NCBI GenBank assembly: GCA_016210395.1
Contig: JACQUI010000187.1
Location: forward strand, 1 to 13,252
DNA: 13,252 nt
Direction of reading: 5' to 3'
Origin: Chloroflexota bacterium
GTDB lineage: Bacteria > Chloroflexota > Dehalococcoidia > Lucifugimonadales > JACPCL1
In this document: positions 1 to 6,774 of the stretch, in pieces
Layout of the letters: the number at the start of each line of letters is the position of its first letter
Numbering within the stretch: the stretch's first letter is position 1
Translations under genes and position numbers: made by a program
Notes under the pieces: model-generated
What the model was told of the DNA's origin: nothing
Seen by the model: only the letters and a program-made list of their open reading frames with translations
Databases searched by the model: none

Positions 1-440
1 CGCTCATCATCGACAACAGCGCCGGCATGGGCAACCACATCGGCTCCACGTTCCATGAAATTGGACGTATCATGCAGGCCGTGGCCGACCCTAGGATGAA
101 GGTGTGCCTGGACACGCAGCACTGCTTCGCCGCCGGCTACAACGTCGCAACTAAGGACGGCCTGGACGCCGCCATGGCCGAGTTCGACCGCGAGGTTGGC
201 CTGGCGAACCTGGCTGCCGTCCACGCCAACGACTCCAAGCAGGCGCTTGCCTCCGGCGTTGACCGCCACGAGAACATCGGCGAGGGGCACATCGGGCTGG
301 ATGGCTTCCTCAACATCTTGCGACACCCCGCATTCCGCGACGTTCCCTTCCTGCTGGAAGTCCCCGGCTTTGAGAACAAAGGCCCGGACAAGCGCAACGT
401 GGACATCCTGAAAGAGTTGAGGACGAGGGCGGGGGGGTAA
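1..440 (+). CDS. nfo: Endonuclease IV (AP endonuclease), C-terminal part
   Basis: This is the C-terminal half of deoxyribonuclease IV, which cuts DNA 5' of abasic sites in base excision repair using three zinc ions. The frame is already open at base 3, so the start lies outside the window. Family hallmarks are visible in order: IIDNSAGMG, CLDTQHCFAAGYN, VHANDSK, the DRHENIGEGHIG box, and LLEVPGF near the end. The Asp and His of DTQH, the His of VHAND, the Asp and His of DRH and the late Glu match metal ligands known in E. coli Nfo. One oddity is IIDNSAG where E. coli has IENTAG, so the position of zinc ligand Glu145 is Asp here. The last codons and the TAA form one arm of a G-rich inverted repeat. 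The gene converges on the helicase-nuclease gene at 588. Identification is secure. Confidence 0.93.
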   Translation, partial: LIIDNSAGMGNHIGSTFHEIGRIMQAVADPRMKVCLDTQHCFAAGYNVATKDGLDAAMAEFDREVGLANLAAVHANDSKQALASGVDRHENIGEGHIGLDGFLNILRHPAFRDVPFLLEVPGFENKGPDKRNVDILKELRTRAGG

Positions 441-535
441 CTACCACCGCTGCGAAGGCTCGAAGATCGCGCCGACGCAGCGCCTGTCTCGACACTGAGC
501 CGAGCATGACATCGGTGACGTAGTTGCCCCCCCGC
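429..535. repeat. Long G7/C7 inverted repeat between convergent genes
   Basis: Bases 429-449 pair with 513-535. A GC and seven G's followed by TAACTACCACCG face CGGTG, a two-base bulge (AC), then GTAGTTG, seven C's and GC. In a plus-strand transcript this is about 21 pairs with one G-U wobble and the bulge. The 63-base loop contains CTGCG/CGCAG (450-454 with 476-480) and a CTCG/CGAG pair near 489-504, so a branched fold is possible. The left arm contains the stop codon of nfo. It could act as a terminator or 3'-end structure for nfo, a structured RNA, or a palindromic repeat element. No T-tract follows it, so a classical Rho-independent terminator is not supported. Confidence 0.6.
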
Positions 536-587
536 GATTCTGCTTGCATCGCCGGTTGGCATCACGGCCATCTCAATTCAATAAAGA

Positions 588-2840
588 TCAGCCAGGGATG
601 TCACCTCTGTTCAAATCCAGGAGTAGTTTCTCATCCCAGAGCAGGATCCCTCTGTCCCTCGCAAACGATCGGGCGTCTGCCGTAAATCCGGCGGGACAGG
701 CCACAACCCCGCGCGTGCCCGTCTGCAGCTTTGGCAATACGCCGTTAAGCTGACGCACGATGTCTACACCAACAGGCTGAACATGGTTCTTGCACTGGAT
801 AAACACCGTGATCTCACCGCTGGCATCCACGGTCCTTCGGGCAACAAGATCAATTCCGCCGTCGCGAGTGGTCCGGGTCGTTTCAACGCTCCATCCCCGG
901 CGCGAAAGCGCCAGTTGGACGAAGGCCTCGAACTCAACGCCAGTCATCAAGCTGAAATCAATGAATGCCTCACCCTTGGAAGCCGGGGAAGCGCTTTGGG
1001 GGGGAGTCAGATTGAAAAGGCCAAAGATCTCTTCTGCAGTCAAGCGAGAGCGCAGGTCTAACGTGACATCATCAACCCAATCGTCAAACAGCATCTGCTT
1101 CCCACGCAGGATAGCATCAATTCGCTCTTCCACTGTTTCCTCGGCGGTATACACATAGACGTGGACTGGAGATTCCTGCCCCAAACGGTGGCTTCTGTCC
1201 TCGGCCTGCCGCTCTGTGGCGGGATTCCACCATCGGTCAAAATGGAAGACGTAGGAGGCTTCTTGAAGGTTGAGCCCCTGTCCTCCGGCCCTCAGGGAAA
1301 GCACCAGAATCCGATGCTCTGCCTCCTCCTTGAAACGCTGGAGGACTCCTTCGCGCTGATCAGACGACAGCGCCCCCGTGTAGCCAAGGGGTTGAAACTC
1401 TTGCAGCCCGCGCATGATTGCCTCCACGCCAAACCGGCTGTCCACAAACTGGGAGAAGACCAAGGCTCGATGCCCTTCGCCTGCGAGTGTGCCCAGCCGC
1501 TCGCGAACGTCTTCCAGTTTGGCAGAGTCGCCCGTGGCAGGGCAAAAGTTGCATATCTGTTTCAGGCGCAGGATGAGCTCCAGTACGTTCTCTATGCGCA
1601 ATCCCTCTCCCATCTTTTGAAGCTGCAGCACGCCCTGGTCTTCGGCGCGCCTGTATGTTTCCCGCTGGCTGGGCAGTAGTGGCAGCAGGATATAGCTTGT
1701 GGTCTTGGGCGGCAACTGTGGAAGGACGTCCCGCTTCTTGCGGCGTAGCTGGACGGCCCGCTGCTTCTCGCGCAGCGCCTCGCCAGGACGAAGCGTGACA
1801 GGGGTTTGCCCCTCTGTAAATGGCGTGACAAACTCCAACACCGAAGCCAGGTCATCCACGCTGTTTTCCAGCGGAGTCCCCGTGAGGGCCCAGGCCCGCT
1901 TGCGGGGCAGCAGCTTGCACTTCCTGCTCACCTCTGTGTCACGATTCTTGATCTTCTGCGCTTCGTCCACCACCACCAGGTCCCACGTGCGCCTCCGTGG
2001 TGGGGAGGCTGGATTACTGGTGAAGTCAGACCGAAGGGTCTCATAGGTCGTCAGATAGACATGGGCGGGAACATCCCACTGGTAGGCGCGCTCCTGAGTC
2101 AACCCATGCACGGTGGAAATCCGCAACTCGGGCGCCCAGGTCCGAATCTCTCGCCGCCATTGCCCCAGAAGGCTTGCCGGTACAACGACCAGGGCCGATT
2201 CCAAACGCCGTTGGAAGGCCAGGACCCGCAGCGCTGCAATCGCCTGGACTGTCTTACCCAGTCCCATGTCGTCGGCAAGGAGGAGCGCTTTATGGGAGAG
2301 TAATGCTTGTATCCCATCCAACTGGAAGGGGAACAGCGTCCCATGCCACTCCAGAGGGCTCAGCGCGGAGAGTAAGAGATCCGCTGGGGGCTGTAACAGG
2401 TACGCTAACCGTTTGGCCAGTGAAATCTGAGGGGTTTGGCGCGCTGTTCCCGGGCCTTGCAGCTTCAGCCGTTGCCAGAGCCGGCTCTCTTGTGTATCTG
2501 GCTGAAATGCCGATGCTTGCAGGGCGTCGGCGTCCGGCCGCACGCCGGCGAGGCCAACGCTCCCTGCGTTGTCTCTTGCCGCCGGGCGGATACCGCCGAT
2601 GGTCCGCACTTCTGTGCTTGGCCATTCGCCGCTACTACTGCGTGGCACATCCAGGGAGTCTGACCATGAAAGGCTGAGGGGCGGCGTTGCCCGGGTGCTG
2701 GGGATCGTCAGCAGGCCAGGCGTCCTGGCCCGGACGCTTAGTGGGCGGCGGAATACTCCAAGCCACCGCGCCTTGGGCTGTGGCAGCGCCGTCGTTACCG
2801 TCCACCATGCGTTGTCTTCTGGCAAGGCATCGGTCTTCAT
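588..2840 (-). CDS. SNF2-family helicase with C-terminal Mrr-type nuclease domain
   Basis: This 750-aa protein joins an SF2/SNF2 (RapA/HepA-like) ATP-driven DNA translocase to a restriction endonuclease domain. Residues 1-150 are unassigned. The motor shows motif I DDMGLGKT (190-197), motif II VVDEAQ (290-295), LTGTP (319-323), ALVFSQF (459-465), motif V AGGQGLNL (518-525) and motif VI QAEDRSHRLGQ (545-555). From about residue 632 an Mrr_cat fold is recognisable: TGVEFEAF, the catalytic GGID (661-664) and FIQCK (680-684), which is the D-(Q/E)xK pattern. All expected residues are present, so both parts should be active. It is the last gene of the five-gene operon, 12 bases after the 185-aa gene, with only a weak ribosome site. 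Mrr domains often cleave modified DNA, so a restriction role is inferred. It ends 147 bp from the convergent nfo. Confidence 0.93.
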   Translation of the reverse strand: MKTDALPEDNAWWTVTTALPQPKARWLGVFRRPLSVRARTPGLLTIPSTRATPPLSLSWSDSLDVPRSSSGEWPSTEVRTIGGIRPAARDNAGSVGLAGVRPDADALQASAFQPDTQESRLWQRLKLQGPGTARQTPQISLAKRLAYLLQPPADLLLSALSPLEWHGTLFPFQLDGIQALLSHKALLLADDMGLGKTVQAIAALRVLAFQRRLESALVVVPASLLGQWRREIRTWAPELRISTVHGLTQERAYQWDVPAHVYLTTYETLRSDFTSNPASPPRRRTWDLVVVDEAQKIKNRDTEVSRKCKLLPRKRAWALTGTPLENSVDDLASVLEFVTPFTEGQTPVTLRPGEALREKQRAVQLRRKKRDVLPQLPPKTTSYILLPLLPSQRETYRRAEDQGVLQLQKMGEGLRIENVLELILRLKQICNFCPATGDSAKLEDVRERLGTLAGEGHRALVFSQFVDSRFGVEAIMRGLQEFQPLGYTGALSSDQREGVLQRFKEEAEHRILVLSLRAGGQGLNLQEASYVFHFDRWWNPATERQAEDRSHRLGQESPVHVYVYTAEETVEERIDAILRGKQMLFDDWVDDVTLDLRSRLTAEEIFGLFNLTPPQSASPASKGEAFIDFSLMTGVEFEAFVQLALSRRGWSVETTRTTRDGGIDLVARRTVDASGEITVFIQCKNHVQPVGVDIVRQLNGVLPKLQTGTRGVVACPAGFTADARSFARDRGILLWDEKLLLDLNRGDIPG

Positions 2841-2852
2841 GCTGCGCTGCCT

Positions 2853-3410
2853 TCACTGGGACGTTGCACTCCCGTACACCTCTCGCAGGCCCACAAGGGC
2901 CCGTTCAAAAGGCTCAACCAACAGCCCACCCGCGATGAGACGGTCCATCAACTGCCGTTCGTGGGAGTCTTTGGCGGGAACCCCGGGATACCAGAAGAGG
3001 TGGTGCGACTGTGCTGGCTCAGTAGTTTCTATGACCTCGGCCGGGGCATGGGGAGTGGCCCTGTCAACGGGAGCGATGCGGGCAACAGGGATGGAAATGT
3101 GAATCTGTGAGGGAAAGAGATCAAGAGGCACTTCCTCTGCCAGGCAGGCAAGGAGCTTCGGCGTCCTGGGACACGCCGTGAATAGCGATGTCGCCAGCGT
3201 CCGCACGGCATGATTGCGAATGTCATCCTGACGCCACAGGAAAGTGTTTGGAGTTTCTACAGAACTGTAGGTGAACTCCACTGGCTCACCCCGGGAGTTG
3301 ACCAGGAACAGTGCACCCCAAAACACTCCAGGCGGCTGACCAACAACCCTGAGAAAGCCGGCTGGCCCCAGGGCCTCAATGTCGTCAGCGTCACGGAATG
3401 AAATAGGCAT
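2853..3410 (-). CDS. Unknown protein of the BrxD-like operon (185 aa)
   Basis: I do not recognise a named domain. The protein is soluble, with no signal peptide or membrane segment. The N-terminal two thirds looks like an alpha/beta fold (GVFWGALFLVNSRGEPVEF, then a stretch with SSVETPNTFLWR), followed by a helical part with LATSLFTACPRTPKLL and a beta segment near IHISIPVARI. It lies 9 bases after the stop of the BrxD-like ATPase gene and 12 bases before the helicase-nuclease gene, so it is almost certainly co-expressed with them. The ATG is preceded by a poor GAGAAAG ribosome site overlapping the upstream stop, which suggests translational coupling. An adaptor or small subunit for the ATPase or helicase is possible, but that is inference from position only. 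Confidence 0.8.
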   Translation of the reverse strand: MPISFRDADDIEALGPAGFLRVVGQPPGVFWGALFLVNSRGEPVEFTYSSVETPNTFLWRQDDIRNHAVRTLATSLFTACPRTPKLLACLAEEVPLDLFPSQIHISIPVARIAPVDRATPHAPAEVIETTEPAQSHHLFWYPGVPAKDSHERQLMDRLIAGGLLVEPFERALVGLREVYGSATSQ

Positions 3411-3419
3411 GGTGCTTTC

Positions 3420-4706
3420 TCAGACTTCGCTGCTAGCGACACCGTTTTCCTGACTGAACTCATCGGCAGCCTCTAGCTCTGGCTGCTCTGTGAAGTCTTC
3501 CCGTATTTCGGTCCCCTCAATCTGAGGCGTGTAATCTGGATAGAGGCGTCGCAAGTCCCACTCGTGGATCCAGCGTTTGACGTGTTCACGGATACGCTTG
3601 GTCCTATCAAATGAGAACTCGCCTGGTGGGTCCCATGTATAGGACTGCCCATGGAGCCTCCGCACTGTGTCGTAGATCCCTTCAAAAGTCTGGTCGGACG
3701 GCTTGTTCAAGGGAAGGCGTTCTCTGCTGATCAAACGCATCCCGCATTCAGCCTGGCTTGCCAGTAGGAGATCGGCCTCTCTTCCAGAGGCTCGCAACCT
3801 GTTGGGAATCCGTTCTTCATCATTGTGCCTTGTATCGTGCAGGACCTCGCCTTCAAAGGCTTCGGTAATGGTGAGTACGCAGGTCATGCCAGGGACGGTG
3901 GACCATTCAAGCCTACCCAGGAGCCGGGCAATCTCCGCGTAGGACTTGGCCCGCTGTCGAAGCGAATAGCGCCCGATGAGCTCGACTTCATCAATGAGGA
4001 GGACCCAGCCAGCGTATCCCGCAGCGACCATGAGCAGGGGAAGGAATTGGTACCGCTGTATTGCAAGTTCCTTGACGGACACTTTATCCAACCGGTAGGT
4101 GGCGACCTCCCCCATCTCCCTGAGCCATCCCCTCAGGTCACCAGTCACAATCCTGCTTCCTGACCAGAACTGGACGATCCTATTTGCTATCTCTGGTTCG
4201 TTGCTGCCCTTGCCTCGCTCATAAACGAACAGCGTGGCTGCAAACCTGGTGCTCAGCCCGTGCTCTTTGCTGTGTAGCCATTTGTAAAACTCCGCATAAC
4301 GTTGACTGCCAAAGTCAAGCTGCCGCGCAATTTCCGTTACGGCGTTGCCCTTTTTCCCCGGAACTTTCGCCGACTCAATTGCGGCCGTGAGCACTTTTGC
4401 TGGATCATGTAAGGGCGTTTCTTTGCTGATGACCACCTTGCTACAAACGAAGTTGCTTTCAAGGGCTACGTGTTGCAGGTACTCCAGGACGTGAGACTTG
4501 CCGGAGCCAAAGTCCCCTGCGATCAGTGTGCCTCCACTTCCCGCGCCATGCTCAAGACCCTGACTCACCCCAGACAGTTGCTCTCGAAAGCGCTGCTCAA
4601 TCTCCGGTTGAGAACATCCTAGAAACTGGACGGCATCTCTGTTGGGGACACCGGACCGCAGTGCTTCTACGGCACGTCTGCTCTGTGTGGATGTTTCTTG
4701 TGACAT
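3420..4706 (-). CDS. BrxD-like (DUF2791) P-loop ATPase
   Basis: This 428-aa protein belongs to the ATPase family called BREX system ATP-binding domain or DUF2791 (BrxD-like). It begins with RRAVEALRSGVPNRDAV and then GCSQPEIEQRF, a typical opening of the family. Walker A is GDFGSGKS at residues 64-71 and Walker B is VLLIDE at about 235-240. The segment NFVCSKVVISKETPL after the P-loop is also family-typical. A region with ITEAFEGEVLHD and IPNRLRA may hold the sensor and arginine-finger residues. I prefer the ATG at 4706 over the GTG at 4709, because GGAGGAGG (4713-4720) ends 6 bases before the ATG. The ribosome site lies inside the last codons of the upstream gene, so the two are translationally coupled. 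In BREX type 2, BrxD works with a helicase, matching the helicase two genes downstream here. Confidence 0.9.
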   Translation of the reverse strand: MSQETSTQSRRAVEALRSGVPNRDAVQFLGCSQPEIEQRFREQLSGVSQGLEHGAGSGGTLIAGDFGSGKSHVLEYLQHVALESNFVCSKVVISKETPLHDPAKVLTAAIESAKVPGKKGNAVTEIARQLDFGSQRYAEFYKWLHSKEHGLSTRFAATLFVYERGKGSNEPEIANRIVQFWSGSRIVTGDLRGWLREMGEVATYRLDKVSVKELAIQRYQFLPLLMVAAGYAGWVLLIDEVELIGRYSLRQRAKSYAEIARLLGRLEWSTVPGMTCVLTITEAFEGEVLHDTRHNDEERIPNRLRASGREADLLLASQAECGMRLISRERLPLNKPSDQTFEGIYDTVRRLHGQSYTWDPPGEFSFDRTKRIREHVKRWIHEWDLRRLYPDYTPQIEGTEIREDFTEQPELEAADEFSQENGVASSEV

Positions 4707-4708
4707 CA

Positions 4709-5710
4709 CTAGCCTCCTCCTGGGCCTTTGGCAGTGTCCGCTTGGCAGTCACTCACCCGAATCAGTGATGCCAGCGGATTGACCCGATAGCGGTCCCGAA
4801 CTTCGTCGGCCACTCGGGTCCACAAAGCCTGGTAGGCCGTCACGCTCCGGGGATTGTCCTCTTGGGGTTCCAGGCTTGCCGGCGACCCGACCACCAGGAT
4901 GAAGCAGTGCTCCATCTCGTCCGTGTCGTCCACGAACTGCCGAAGCACCTCATAGCCATCCAGGACCGCCGCGATGCTGTAGTAGAACGTTCCATCAGGC
5001 TCCGTTGGTCTGCGCAAGGCCATGAAACGCGTAATGTCCAGGACCAGAGCCAGCCCGGCGTCGCCCATAAGGTAAAGCCAGTGGGCTAGCGAAAAGAGCA
5101 TGTTGCGTGCGTTGGAGCGGCCCACCTTCTGAAAGATCAACGCCGACTTCAAAGAGGAGACGAGTCTCAACTCACCTCTGAGCCATTCCTTCACCGCCCT
5201 TGCCGTACCCATCGCGGCCTCGTTGGGCTCCAACTGGGCCAGGCACAACCGAAGCATGGCGATGCGAAACTCCTGTGTCATCGCATAGTCATGGTAGAGA
5301 CGGTCGCGGAGGAGTTGGTTGACTGACTGGCGCATCTCCCCCAGGTCCATGCTGTTCAGCGCCGCCACCTTGTCAAGAGAGCAGCCGTCATATTCATCAG
5401 GAATAATGTAGTGCTTCTCAGACAAAGTTGAGCGAAGGAATCTCTTGGCCAAGGCGTCCCAATCCACCTGTTTCGCAACGGCGTGAAATATCTGGTCTAT
5501 CATGTGTAGCCTGGTGTGCGCAGCGTCCAGGGCTACAAAGAGGTATCCAGCCTCCCTGGCTTCCTTGCCTAAGGCATCCATGATCTCCGAACACACCACT
5601 TCACTCTGCGGGACGGCGAACTTGACCGCGGCGCCACCGTTTCGTATGAAGTCCAGGAGATACTCTCGGCGAATAACCGGTACCCAATCTGCAACCCTTG
5701 TTGTGACCAC
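4709..5710 (-). CDS. BrxC/BrxD-like ATPase relative lacking a canonical P-loop
   Basis: This 333-aa protein resembles the second, divergent ATP-binding protein often found next to DUF2791 ATPases. Its N-terminus, VIRREYLLDFIRNGGAAVKF, has the glycine-rich loop where Walker A should be, but no GK(S/T). It continues with a VALDAAHTRLHMIDQIF stretch. ALVLDITRF (221-229) could be a Walker B strand. The middle is helical (MLRLCLAQLEP, WLRGELRLVSSLKSALIFQ). It may be a regulatory partner that binds nucleotide weakly or not at all while the 428-aa protein hydrolyses ATP; this is inference. The start is GTG, with GAAGGAG 8 bases upstream inside the end of the preceding gene, and the gap to that gene is 2 bases. 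Family assignment rests on remembered sequence resemblance. Confidence 0.85.
   Translation of the reverse strand: MVTTRVADWVPVIRREYLLDFIRNGGAAVKFAVPQSEVVCSEIMDALGKEAREAGYLFVALDAAHTRLHMIDQIFHAVAKQVDWDALAKRFLRSTLSEKHYIIPDEYDGCSLDKVAALNSMDLGEMRQSVNQLLRDRLYHDYAMTQEFRIAMLRLCLAQLEPNEAAMGTARAVKEWLRGELRLVSSLKSALIFQKVGRSNARNMLFSLAHWLYLMGDAGLALVLDITRFMALRRPTEPDGTFYYSIAAVLDGYEVLRQFVDDTDEMEHCFILVVGSPASLEPQEDNPRSVTAYQALWTRVADEVRDRYRVNPLASLIRVSDCQADTAKGPGGG
4713..4720 (-). promoter_or_regulatory. Ribosome binding site deciding the BrxD-like start
   Basis: GGAGGAGG on the minus strand lies within the final glycine codons of the upstream gene. It is 6 bases from the ATG at 4706 but only 3 from the overlapping GTG at 4709, so it favours the ATG and couples the two ATPase genes. 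Confidence 0.7.
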
Positions 5711-5712
5711 GA

Positions 5713-6516
5713 CTATTGCTCCTTCACTGGCGCCGTGAAAGCAATACCGAAGTAACGTCTCTCTTCTCCCGACTCGTCGACGACGCTGAGAGTCTTCCCG
5801 GCTACACCACGGCTAATGGGAAAGGTGACACGGGCTCCAGTCTTCGTAGTTTCCACTCCGCTCCGGTGAAGCAGAAAGATGTCGCGCGCAAACTCTTGTT
5901 TGGTGTACTCTCGCGCTTGGCCGGGAAGCAGCGTCAACAGCTCGTAGAGGTCAAGCAGTGGCACAACCGGCCCATCTTGGAGCAGCATCCTCGGTTGCGC
6001 GGCCACTACCTTTGCATAGGCGGCGTAAAGCGACGCAAGGAAGGGTTCTGGCCTGAACCGGGGCGGCTTCTTCTGTAATTCTTTGAGGTGCGTGACAAGA
6101 AAGGATGGCCTTACTTTCCCTTCACGTTTCCTGTCAATGTACACGGAGCGATCGGCGGTCGAAACGCGCAACAGCGAGGGATAGCAATAAAGCCTATCAT
6201 CGCGCTCCAAGATGCTCAGCCCTGAGCGCTTGGCGAGTTCCATCAGCTCACGAGCGAAACCGCCGCCTTCAAAGTGTTTGAGGTCATCAAACTGCCAGCC
6301 GTCTCTGGTATTGGAAAATTGCTGGCGCAAACTGGCAAGTGCTCTTTCCCCTGTTTCCAGCGATGTTCTGAGCTCTCGTAGATTCCCCGTCTTTGTCGCC
6401 GCCCTGAGCCTTCTGAGACTGCGCACTACTCCTTCCGCAGCCTTGAGCGTCTGTTCCGTGTCTCCTTCCGTCTGGGCTAAGGCTTGCTCAAGGCTTGCGT
6501 CGGCGCTCTGGTTCAT
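5713..6516 (-). CDS. Unknown coiled-coil protein, first gene of the BrxD-like operon
   Basis: I do not recognise this 267-aa protein. Residues about 1-75 are charged and helix-rich with heptad-like spacing (AEGVVRSLRRLRAATKTGN, SLETGERALASLRQQFSN), suggesting a coiled coil. The C-terminal half looks mixed: LLDLYELLTLLPGQAREY and FARDIFLLHRSGVETTKTG resemble helices leading into a beta-hairpin (RVTFPISRG, ERRYFGIAF), as in a winged-helix domain. There is no signal peptide or membrane segment. The ATG has a good ribosome site, AAGGAG, 8 bases upstream. It is first in the operon, 2 bases before the BrxC/D-like gene, downstream of the candidate promoter at 6615-6642. It could be a DNA-binding or scaffolding component, or a regulator of the operon; neither is shown. 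Confidence 0.82.
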   Translation of the reverse strand: MNQSADASLEQALAQTEGDTEQTLKAAEGVVRSLRRLRAATKTGNLRELRTSLETGERALASLRQQFSNTRDGWQFDDLKHFEGGGFARELMELAKRSGLSILERDDRLYCYPSLLRVSTADRSVYIDRKREGKVRPSFLVTHLKELQKKPPRFRPEPFLASLYAAYAKVVAAQPRMLLQDGPVVPLLDLYELLTLLPGQAREYTKQEFARDIFLLHRSGVETTKTGARVTFPISRGVAGKTLSVVDESGEERRYFGIAFTAPVKEQ

Positions 6517-6614
6517 GTGTATCGCTCCTTGCTTTTGTTCATGAATAGGGACCGTCTACGCAGTCTCCTGCAAGCTTTGCGTCTCTCTCCAAAGGTACGT
6601 GGTTCACCGCATTC

Positions 6615-6642
6615 ATTATGCATAGATTCGGGCAGTCTGCAA
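6615..6642 (-). promoter_or_regulatory. Candidate promoter of the five-gene operon
   Basis: On the minus strand TTGCAG (6642-6637) and CATAAT (6620-6615) are separated by 16 bases and match sigma-70 consensus at four and five of six positions. The start codon is about 98 bases downstream, leaving a leader of roughly 90 bases. The 258-bp gap 6517-6774 is otherwise featureless to me, with no clear terminator for the upstream acyl-CoA dehydrogenase gene. Confidence 0.45.
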
Positions 6643-6774
6643 GGGGAACTTGAGGTGAGAAGGCCAGTTCGTAAAGGCGTGTTGGCTGGGGCCTTGTCGA
6701 TGCAAGTTCCCATCCATCTACGGGGATGCGTGTCCTCCCGCTCCGCTTCACAAGGGTACGGACCGCATGTGGGC

